From Linnemannia schmuckeri (Eukaryota; Mortierellomycota; Mortierellomycetes; Mortierellales; Mortierellaceae), in the NCBI GenBank assembly GCA_029449235.1, contig JANATG010000001.1:3348001-3412000 (forward strand): a stretch of DNA of 64,000 bases, written 5' to 3'. Numbering within the stretch: the stretch's first letter is position 1; the number at the start of each line of letters is the position of its first letter. The notes under the pieces were generated by a model. It saw only the letters and a list, made by a program, of their open reading frames with translations, ran no database searches and was not told where the DNA came from. This document shows positions 45,909 through 55,582 of this stretch, piece by piece. The position numbers and the translations under genes were made by a program.

Positions 45909-47525
45909 TTAATGCTCACAGAGACTGAAGGGCCGGGCAAAGACTTCCTCCTCCATGGTCTTGACAAAGAATTTGCGCTCCTTCATCAACTCCTCCCGAT
46001 GCTTCTTGGCCTCCTCCAACTCCATAGGCCAATCAACCAACAGGTCAATCTCATGGACCAGCTCTGGAGGCAACTTTTGTGCAACCACCTTCATATAATC
46101 CTCGGTCGCCCATGCCTTCTGCTGTGGTGGGACATTCGTAGTCGACAGGACAGGCTCCTCTGGATTAACAAGGAAAAAGACTAGAATCTTGCGTGATCCG
46201 GGTTTGGTAGTATCGTCGAGTGTGAAAGGTTGAACTTGGTGCTGGTAAATGTTTGGGAAGACGAGGCAACGATCCTGTTTAGTGACGACGCCATCCAGGT
46301 ACTGAACCAGAGGCCCATCGTTCCACAGATCGTACATGTGTCGCACACCATTGTCGTCGCTCTGCTCGTAGCCGGGTTCCTGGACTTGGATTCTGAAATT
46401 GAGACGCGAGTCGGAAATGTTCTCAGTGTGGTAGTAGTAGATTCCTGAGGCGACAATGTTCTCGTTGGCCATGCCCTCCACATGCCAGGTACCGCCCTCA
46501 TACTTGGGGTTCTCGGGCGTCAGCTCAATGTTGGCCAGCTTGACAATAACTTGAAGAGGCTTGCCGGTGTTCTTGAGGTCGTACTTGGGGACATCCGTGG
46601 GAGCTGTAAACTCGGGAATCTCGAGAGGCTTAGGGACTCTGCTCTCGTAGTATGCATCGTGGACCTCGTCTTCATCCTCATCCGAACCGGCCTCGGGTGG
46701 CTCGGGGTACCAGTCGTAAGGATCCGCCGACAGCTTCTTGGCCTTGTTCTCAAACACCGCCATCTCCCCAACTACCTCCTCAAACATCGGCAAGAATTTC
46801 TCGAAAATCTCCTCCAAGACTGGGTAGATGTCCTTGTGTTCCTCTGGGTGAAGGTTGTTAATGTACGACTTGGCCTTGACTTTCCCCTCGGGAGAGATAT
46901 CAAAGTCTGTGGGGAGCCACTGAAACTTTTCCGAGAGGTACATCTTTTGCATCTTTCTGGGGTTAGGTGCCTTGTGCATAACTTCACCAGAACCGATCGA
47001 CTTGAGTGCGGGAAGAGCTTCCTCCTTGGTGACACGGGTCCGACCAGCAATAAAAGGGAAAAGCGAAGGATGAACCAAGTCCAGAACCTGATGGTCAGAT
47101 CCAGGATGCCAATCCTTAAGGTGCTCAGGGACATCCTCCAACTTTTTAACACACTCCATCAACCGCCTCTTCAGTCCCTCCGGCACCAGGCCATCCGCTC
47201 TCCTTGTCCCCTCTACACCGACATCGATCGTTACCTCCCTTCCTTGATCCACCTGGGCCTGCCGCTTCTGAGCATACCACTCAAGTTCCTTAAAAACAAA
47301 GTCGACCTCGGCCTTGCCAAGACGGTATCGCTCATGACGCTCCAATCCCGCAGCCTCAATCTCTTGTCTCCAGCGGGCCGAGATCTCAGGGTCCTGGTAC
47401 TTGAGCCACCAGTTGGGTTTCTCGCGGATGGTGTTGGAAACTGCCATCATGGTCAACTCTGTGATGAGGGTGACGGGGAAGCCGTCCTCGTAGTCGTCTC
47501 CGGTCCAGGGGTTGGGGAGTGGCAT
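45909..47525 (-). CDS. DUF4246-domain protein, putative 2-oxoglutarate/Fe(II)-type oxygenase fold
   Basis: A single-exon 538-residue protein. MPLPNPWTGDDYEDGFPVTL is the usual DUF4246 start and sets the ATG at 47523-47525. VSNTIREKPNWWLKYQDPEI and ADGLVPEGLKRRLMECVKKL mark the N-terminal helical domain. The C-terminal half has GGTWHVEGMANENIVASGIY, then FPNIYQHQVQPF and then SRKILVFFLVNP. This H-x-E ... H ... R order resembles the iron-binding facial triad and 2-oxoglutarate-binding Arg of the dioxygenase superfamily. DUF4246 proteins are abundant in fungi and uncharacterised. The enzymatic reading is inference. Flanked by two F-box/LRR relics on the opposite strand. Confidence 0.85.
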   Translation of the reverse strand: MPLPNPWTGDDYEDGFPVTLITELTMMAVSNTIREKPNWWLKYQDPEISARWRQEIEAAGLERHERYRLGKAEVDFVFKELEWYAQKRQAQVDQGREVTIDVGVEGTRRADGLVPEGLKRRLMECVKKLEDVPEHLKDWHPGSDHQVLDLVHPSLFPFIAGRTRVTKEEALPALKSIGSGEVMHKAPNPRKMQKMYLSEKFQWLPTDFDISPEGKVKAKSYINNLHPEEHKDIYPVLEEIFEKFLPMFEEVVGEMAVFENKAKKLSADPYDWYPEPPEAGSDEDEDEVHDAYYESRVPKPLEIPEFTAPTDVPKYDLKNTGKPLQVIVKLANIELTPENPKYEGGTWHVEGMANENIVASGIYYYHTENISDSRLNFRIQVQEPGYEQSDDNGVRHMYDLWNDGPLVQYLDGVVTKQDRCLVFPNIYQHQVQPFTLDDTTKPGSRKILVFFLVNPEEPVLSTTNVPPQQKAWATEDYMKVVAQKLPPELVHEIDLLVDWPMELEEAKKHREELMKERKFFVKTMEEEVFARPFSLCEH

Positions 47526-48180
47526 TTGTTGTTGGGTGGTGTGTTATTGAGTGTTGGGGTGATTTGGGGTGCGTAGCAAAAGGCGTGAGAATAGTGAGTA
47601 GAGAATGAAGGGAGAGTTGAGTGGTGATGAGTAAAGAAGAAGAAGAAGAAAAAAGGAGGGAAAAGATGACTTTTTGTATCTTTTCTTTTGGAGTGGCAAA
47701 CATGAGAGCCCTGCATTGTATTAGGCTAGCGCATGATGGTGGCAAAAACAAGTGGCAAAAAATCAAAATATGATTGACAGGTCCAGGCTCTCTCCTTCAG
47801 AGTGACTAGGGACAAGGGTTGAGAGAAGTATTCGGATCACATATTCATAGTTTCTTATAGTGAATTGAGCCACCACTTCTATCAGACAAGCCTTTGTTTC
47901 TGTGGGTGGATGACGGAGTATTTCTTGAAGGACGAGCTGGCCTTTGTGTCGTTTGTTTGTTTGTTTGTTTGTCCGTCCTTCCTGCATCACATCTCATGGA
48001 ACCTGCTTTACGCCCAACGGTTGAGAATGTGACCACGTTTTTCCTTCAAGGGGAAATCGAACAGGTTTGGAATGGTGTGGACCAACGGAGCAAATTATTA
48101 TTTTTATGTCTTCGTTTTGCTTGGCTTTTGTCTCTTTCTTCTCCTTCTTCTCTCAACTCCTCTCTCCAATAAAACACAAC
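47526..48180. other. Divergent intergenic region with a (GTTT)n microsatellite
   Basis: A GTTT repeat runs at 47951-47971. The rest is the promoter of the DUF4246 gene and the leader of the F-box/LRR relic. No other feature seen. Confidence 0.5.
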
Positions 48181-50374
48181 ATGACAGCCTCGGTCCAACG
48201 TCCCATCCAACCATCGCCCTTCAAGATCGTGGCAATCCCAGAGCTTTCGACTACATCTTCGCGCACATCGACGACACAACTATCCGCAGGACAATCATCC
48301 GCGTCTGTCGCCAATGGTTCTCGATGAACAGGAACCGCACCATCCGCGAGGTGCTCTGGGACAGTGGACTACCACTCGAGGTTCTCAAACGCAAGATGCT
48401 TACTCGGGTCTCAAGAGCAACCCATCTGTACTGCTTCTTCCGCAGGACCGGTCGTCAAGATGGCGAGTAGGCAGACTGGCTCCTGGGTGTCTTGAAGCAG
48501 ACGCACGACGAGTATCAGGAACATCAACGGCGGTTGGTTCAGAATCCGCATGGTGACAACAGTATCTCTAAGACAAGAAATGGCACTCTTTCTGTTAAGG
48601 AACCTCAGCCATAGACATTACTCAGGACTTGGCAGCACGACCACTACGAGAGTTGACACTGCAGGGATACGTCGAGATCGGCATGGGAGTTCCAGGATTC
48701 TTGCCCTACATGACCTCATTGACTCGTCTGACCATTAACCAAGTGTGCGACCGCAACTTTTGTATGTCCCAACTCCTCGAGACCTGTACCAAGCTGGAGC
48801 ACCTCTATATCGAATCGCTCTGGACCATTAGCTTGTTCGGACCCTGGCTGGCACATAGGACTTCTGCCATTGGAAACGTATCCCCGCCACCGCCTTTCCC
48901 TCTAAAGTCTCTCAAACTCATCCACGTCCAGCTTCCCCAGCCATATCTGGAAATGTTCCTAGCCTCGACACCGTATCTCCAGGAGCTCAAGATTGTGTTG
49001 AGAGAACACATTGTGGCGGACGACAACGACCTCACCAGGCTGTGCCAACACTTACAGGTTCTTCGAGGACTGAAGTTGCGGTCGTTTCATTTTTCGATTG
49101 AGGCTGGATCTTCATTGGCGTACGACGACTATGCGAGGATGATGGCTGTCTGTCCGCAATCCATAGACTGGGTCGTTCAAGGCTTGGATTTGTCCTTTGA
49201 CACGTCACGCCTTCTCCTGGACAACAGTTTCAACAACAACACTAGAAGGATCACAACTCTGGAAGTGCTCGGATACACCAAATTCCTACACGACTTGCTC
49301 TGTCAGCTACCACATCTCCTCTCGATCAAGGCGACCTCCTCAAGCATTCTATATGAGGTCTTGGACGTTTATGCGAGCTTCCGTCGAGAGGTCCCGAAAC
49401 TTCAGCCCTATGGTGCTCCGTCTCTACCTTCAATCTATGACCCAGTCCGCGGCGACTCGATACGGGTATGGGCCTGCCAAGGGCTCCAAACATGTCATCT
49501 TTCCTTTTCTGAGCCGCGCCAAGACCAGCGTGCAAGTCGTATTGTCTATGGCTACATCTCTCGAGTGTGCCCTCGTCTCCGCGACCTCAAGATTTGTTTC
49601 CCAAGCGTGTTTCTGGAGAATGGCAGCGCGTCGGACTCGAACGCCGCGGCCACTTTGCTCCTAAACTTGGAGAGTGGATTTTGTTTGCTGACGCGGTTGA
49701 AGGATTTGGAGAGACTCTGGATCGGTGAGGTGGATTTGGATGGTTTGCTACTCGAGAGCTGTGATATTGACTGGATGGCCTATTCCTCGTCGTGGCCGTC
49801 AACTACGTCACCTGGTTTTTATTCCTCTTCTTCCTCTTCTTCCTCGTCTTTGATTGCTACCTCGAGCCAGGTATCATTATGGTCGCACCGAAAATTGAGC
49901 AAGCGGAAACGGCAGACTATCACAGCAAGGTGGCAAGCAGCCATCGACAGAGACCAATCCATGATCGTCAATAATGCTGCACGATTTGAAGGCATGGGCC
50001 CTGAAGAGATCCGACAGAAGCACGATGCCGATCTGGAGGTGATGCTTCAGTTGAGCAGCTGCGGGACGCTTTCGGATGTCAAGTCGGCGATTGACGGAAT
50101 TATCGATTATGATTCTCCTCGACAGTGGCAGCAACAGCTACAGCAGCAGAAGCCGTCGTTCAGGACGAGACTTGACCGGGTGGCGGTATATCGGACATGT
50201 GGGTTTGGGGCGAGTCCCGAGGTAGAGGTTGCGCGATTGATGGCTGAAGGTGTCCAGACGAAGAAGAAGAAAGCCGAAGGTCTGGTTCCAAAGAAGGATG
50301 GCCTGTGGTCCTGGAGGGAGTTGATCGGTTATCAGCACTTGCTTGTTAATTTGGAGCGTTGCGTTTGGCGCTAA
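48181..50374 (+). pseudogene. F-box/LRR gene with an intact LRR part but broken N-terminus
   Basis: ATG 48181 opens MTASVQRPIQPSPFKIVAIP. A one-base loss in a T run (48245-48247) then moves the F-box (AFDYIFAHIDDTTIRRTIIR, VCRQWFSMNRNRT) to the next frame. TAG 48468-48470 interrupts that frame, which continues coding-like (DEYQEHQRRLVQNPHG, SKTRNGTLSVKEPQP). A second one-base loss near 48611 leads to the main frame ITQDLAARPLRELTLQGYVE. From there ~580 codons are open to TAA-type end 50374, with regular LRR spacing (LRELTLQGY, LTRLTINQV, LKSLKLIHVQL, LQELKIVL, LRDLKICF, LERLWIGEVDL). In the family such proteins are SCF substrate adaptors. With three lesions it is a pseudogene, a recent one, or the assembly has indel errors. 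Confidence 0.7.
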
Positions 50375-51066
50375 TATAGGCAGACCCTTTTTTATTTTGC
50401 TTACGCTTTTGCGCCCAACATTGATATTGCTCGCTTATGACTATCCATTCCCCATCCTGCCCGTGCTCTCTCCTTTTCAATTGAGCATAAAAAGGCTCAA
50501 GTGCCCCTTTTCATCCTCCGCCTGCTCATTTCTTATCACTCACCAAAGAACCTGCGACCATTAAGGCCTTTCCCCTGTGACCCACCCGGCACCCTCTTCT
50601 TCGTCTCGGGCACTCCTCTTTTACAATCTCTCTTTCCTTTTCTCTTCTTTCATCTCTTTTCTTACTTCAACAACCAAGCTCGACATTCAAGGCTTCCATC
50701 TCAACAAACCAACAAACCTTGTCAATAAAAGCAAATAAGGACACAGAAGGATACTAACTCAGGACCGCATAACCATCATCATCAACATTCACAGGAAGAC
50801 ACTTTGTCACAAGCACATCCGACATCAGTATATACACAGAACCCATACCCTTTTATTTTTCTTTACATCAATATCACTGTCAGCGTAGTTTTTTTCTTCA
50901 TCAAGAACAAGGGCCAGGCCAAAGACCACCACCAGCACCTAGCACTGCCGGAAATAGATATCCACGGTCTCTTTCACTTCCACCTTCCACCGTCTTTATA
51001 TACCAAATACTCCCAGCCGTCAACCGTCAACCACCAAACCATTAACATAAAATCACAAAGCACCAA
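50375..51066. promoter_or_regulatory. Upstream region of the 51067 gene
   Basis: CT-rich then CA-rich DNA leading to ATG 51067. No coding frame supported. Confidence 0.4.
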
Positions 51067-52287
51067 ATGTCGGTCATCAACTCGCCTACATCGATACTTT
51101 CCCCAGGATCCACCAGCATCCCACAACAATTCCACACCGCCAGCAGCCAACACGATCTGGTGACGAAACGAAGCGCCACCTGGAGATACCTCCAACGGGT
51201 CCATCAGGGTGGCATGGTCCTCTACAACACTGCCGTCCTCTCCGAGGCGGACCTCCGTCAGGGGTACCCATACAACGACGAGAAGATGCAGCGGAGGTAA
51301 ATTTTACACACTTGCTTATACGACACATTATGCTTCTTGCAATCGAACACAGAAACGAGAAGATTTATGTAATTAACAAACCACATTTGTTTGGTAATGA
51401 ATATTATAGGACGATGCAGTACTTTATACTGGGTTCATCTCTGGCGACCATTCTAGAGATCCCTAGCCAGGCCGACTGCCTCAAGGCGCTTCAAGTTGTT
51501 GTTCAGGAATACGATTACTTTATCGCCTCCGAGTCTAAATCCAAAATGGTACAGTATATATCCTTACCGACAAAGCAGACAATTATCTGCTCACTCACTC
51601 AGCTCAATTGGGTTGATGATTATACGGGCCGTACTCTCTCCCCTTGCATGTCTTGAATAGATATCTTAAGGGTGAAAATGAACAACGTACTAACAGTCGG
51701 GTACTTTTTGTTCAATTTTTTGTGGGTTTTCTTGTAGATGTTTTTCAGGGCGACGGGTCGAAAGGCGTTACTGGAAGGCAAGTCGTTCGAGGAGACGGGA
51801 GAGTATTCACAACTAGATGTTCGACCATTGGTAAGCCTACTAAATATCAAGGACTTGCAAAAGAAGATCTCTTTATTGTTCTTCCTATTGAAAAAAACAA
51901 GGGGGGGAAAATACATTCTAATAATTGCTTTGTTGTTCACAAAACAGCCATTCCAATTGGATTATATTATCACATTCGCATCCCTGTGCGACATGATCGC
52001 CCAGGTCTATGAAAAGTTGTCAGGACATGAAAACATCTGGAATATGCAGACCCTTGACCTCTTCCAGCGTGTCGACAGTCGTTTTAAGGTAACAAAATCA
52101 TGGCAAACAACTAAATAACATAAAAACACAGTATCACTGCAGAGACTAAATCAAAATTCTTTCGTCCATTTAGAAAATATTGGCGACGGTATCAAAGGAA
52201 CTGGAGATGATGGCGAGGGATGTCATGGTCGACGAACTCAACAGCATGGATCCATTAGGCGGTACCACCGATGACTGGGGATTCTAA
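51067..52287 (+). CDS. Conserved-looking helical protein of unknown function (238 aa)
   Basis: Five exons (51067-51296, 51410-51548, 51738-51830, 51948-52088, 52174-52287) join in one frame. The first ~30 residues are Ser/Thr/Gln-rich and look disordered. The rest is alpha-helical and complex in composition: TWRYLQRVHQGGMVLYNTAV, TMQYFILGSSLATILEIPSQ, ALQVVVQEYDYFIASESK, QLDYIITFASLCDMIAQVYE and RFKKILATVSKELEMMARDV. It ends DPLGGTTDDWGF. No signal peptide or TM helix. High exon count and sequence complexity argue for a constrained cytosolic housekeeping or complex-subunit protein. I could not name the family. Confidence 0.75.
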
Positions 52288-52436
52288 GAGATACTTATAT
52301 CATTAATATCAACTCTAGTCTCGGAAACTACCAGCATTTGTAAAATACATGAAAAAAACTTCAGCAAAAACACTCAGATATGGCTATTAAAGGTTTATTT
52401 AATAAGGTATAATAGCGGCCTCATCACTCTTTTTTC

Positions 52437-53856
52437 CTAGTAATGGGCTCCAGGAGAGAGAGTACTGATGCCGCCGGTCTTATAGTTAGGTGGCAGGGGC
52501 GCTTGGGGCAGCATGGGAGAAGGTACCCCAGAGGCATCATGGATTGGACGAGGGAAGGGCACCGAGGATGATGGTGGGAGGACATAACCTGCTTTGGGTG
52601 TCGTTGGGACAGACTGACCACCATAAGGGTTGATTCCTACAGGGTTGGTAGAGTTGACTGCTGGTGGAGGGGGTGCGAAATAGCCGTTTGATCCTGTTCC
52701 TGATCCAGATGCTCCTCCCAAAGGATCGCTTTGCAGAGTAGGCGATGGGCTGTTGACTACGCCGCCCAGACTGCTGTTTTCAGAGTACATGATGTTGGGA
52801 GATTGTTGGAGCTGCGGGGTGCCTCCGTAGGGGCTAACTGCCTGGTGGTCAAGGTAAACCGGTTGGACAGCAATAGTACCATCGGGCAGCTGTTGCATCA
52901 AGTACTGGACGTTGCCAGCTCCTGAAGGAGAATTTACCGAAGTCTCAAGCCCGATAGGGTCGTAATGACTTGTGGTAGGGGTATCCATGACATCCATGCT
53001 GACTCCGCGCTGGTTCAAATGACGAGTGGAAGCCGAATAAGGAGATGATGATGTGCCGTAGGGGTTGTTGCGCCGTTTGCCTTTACCTCCTCCAGCCTTG
53101 TCATCCCCGTCCGTTCCAAGTGACGCCAGATAGGCCTCCTTTTCCATTTCAGCTTCCCGGATTTCGATCTTGCGCTGCCGTCTTCGGTAAATGATTACTC
53201 CAGCAACACATCCAAGCAGCGCGATCGAGCCAACAATAATACCGATCAATGCCGCGGTTGAGAGCGCAGAATGGTTGCCTCCAGGTCCATTCACTCCTCC
53301 AGGGAGTGGGTCCGAGACGGGGGTTGTATCACGCTTGGGCGCATAAGAGCCCATCCAGCTCGATAGCATCACATCGTAAACTTGAACATCCCGACTATAT
53401 CCGATATCTGTACCATTCCGTCCTCCAAAGACCACAATGTTGGCGCCGACAATGTTGCACGTGTGTCCGTAGCGGGGTCGAGATAAATTGACGGTAACGA
53501 TCTGCTGCCAGGTCAACGTGACAAGATCCAGTGACCAGACATCACTAAAAGATGTCTGGGAGTTGGAATCGTACCCTCCATAGATAATGATCTTTTTGCT
53601 GGATGCTACAATTAAGAAAAAAAGCGTACAATAGAGCGAGGTGCAAGGAGAAACCAGGTGAGAAAGAATGAGATGTTTTCCTTTTCGTCATATATATTCC
53701 TCTCTGCATCTGTCGGACATATATTGCCTGCATGTCTAGCATAGAAGTACAATGACGGCACGGGGATACTTACTGAGGACACTGCAATGGTCTTGACGCG
53801 GGGGTGGAACAGCGCCCAGTGTGAACTAAAAAAAAGGAGAAAGTGACCATTGTACG

Positions 53857-53890
<34 letters not shown>

Positions 53891-55582
53891 GTTTTGGCGT
53901 GAGAACCTTCGGGACGGCTGAGAAAAGTTGCTCCATAACAGTGCGCTTCCTACCCTCAAGAATAAGGGAGGAGGGAGGAGGAGGGGGAAGGGGGGGGGGA
54001 AGATAACTTACTTGACTACCGATGGTAGGGGGTGAGGTCGAGATGTCGAGCCATGGCAGAGTTTGGAAAGTCTGGTATGTCCTCGGGGAGGACGATGTCG
54101 AGGCAAATCCTCCAAAGATGTATATCTTGCCATCGATCAGGTGTGAGGTGCCCGAACTGTAGGAGCCCATGGTTGCAGGCGTTCCCGTTCCTGTAGAACC
54201 AGCATCTTTTTTCACAGTAGGCACATTGGCGTTCCAGGCGTCGTTTAAAAACCTGTCAACCTCGTTCGTGTCTCCTCCACTTGTTGCGCCGCCAATATAC
54301 CAAATTGCCCCAGTGGATGGGTCTGTCACCAACTGAGCTTCGCGCCTGTTTGCCCAAACCGGCGCTTGACTATTAGATTGATCGAGATAGGTGGTTAAAA
54401 AAAAATAAACAAAAAAAGAAAATTGAGGCAATGCCATTTGTTGCAGATGAGATAACAGAAATTCGAGTGAAGAATGGTCGTTTTGAATGAATGGGTGCGT
54501 CTCTTATGGTTCTCGTTTGTGAAAATGACTGAGAGAAGGACGGAAGTTGAGCGGAGGTCTTAGCGGAGGCACAACGTGGCGGCCGGATCCAGATCTCTCT
54601 TCTGATGTCTCACACACAAATACACACATACACAGCACTAAATGAAGCTAATAACAAGGTCCCGATGCGTCATGGTTGAACCTCCTCACTTTTTTCCTTT
54701 TCATCCAAAAGCTGCTGTTAAAAAATGACAACGTTAAATAATTCTCCGATGCTTTCAACTCCAAGAACTAATGGTGAAGTCAGACCGACATGATGGTGAT
54801 CTGAGGCATGATCACTTTGTGTGTGTTGCGGCCTCAAGTTTTGTATTAACAAGCAATGCACTCGCCCTCTCTTCTTCCCATTTCCCATTTACAAGACACG
54901 GAAATAAACTGAGCTGAGCTATTGTCGGGTTTCCAGTCACTTCGTCCTCCAACTCCCACGCCTATGACCATCATCACAACCACGGCCACGAGCGAAAAAC
55001 AAACAAAAAAGATTTGCAAGACAAACTTAATATAAGAAAATGGAAAGTCATCACTTACGCTGCAGGTGCAGGGTCGACTGTCCAGGTCTTGCCTTGGATG
55101 TCGTACTTGAACCAAAAGGCGCTGGCCGAATTGTTGCTAGGGGCTGTCAGGTACAAGCTCTTTAGATCACTGGACATGGCTGCCGAATGGCCTCCAACGG
55201 TAGGTCCTCCAATGGCTGCAGTGCTCGTCAAGTTTGTCCAGGCAGGCGAAGAAATGGGCCATGGTTTTGTGACATCAAGCGAATAAAGTTCGTTAGAATA
55301 TTGAAGGTCCTTAGTGTTGAGCTGTCCTCCATGGAAAAAGATTTGACCATCGCCTGTTGCTGAAGCCACGCCCAGGAAGGCAGACGGCATGTTCAGGGCC
55401 GGTGCAGCAGTAGGTGCTGGGTTGGCAGGTGCAGTGGAGGTTGTTGTTGGGCCTTTAGGTGGAGCAGGAGCAGGCGTTACAGGAGGCGCCGCTGAAGTTG
55501 TGGTGGAAAAGAAGGAAGTGACGAGGATGGGAGAGAGCACCAATCCTGCGAGGACCGTGCCGGTCGGACGAGTCCTCATCAT
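52437..55582 (-). CDS. Kelch-repeat single-pass membrane protein with Pro-rich cytosolic tail (700 aa)
   Basis: Exons (transcription order): 55582-55059, 54369-54012, 53825-53774, 53605-52437. The N-terminus MMRTRPTGTVLAGLVLSPIL is a signal peptide. A Pro/Thr/Ala linker leads to kelch-type blades: GQIFFHGGQLNTKDLQYSNE, GAIWYIGGATSGGDTNEVD, GKIYIFGGFASTSSSPRTYQ, KKIIIYGGYDSNSQTSFSDV and ANIVVFGGRNGTDIGYSRDV. One transmembrane helix follows at ~428-450 (ALIGIIVGSIALLGCVAGVII), then RRRQRK. The ~250-residue tail is Pro/Gly/Ser-rich with NPYG repeats and ends in PGAHY. The layout fits a cell-surface sensor or adhesion-like protein; an enzyme is unlikely. A 31-base A run (53857-53887) lies in intron 2. 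Confidence 0.88.
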
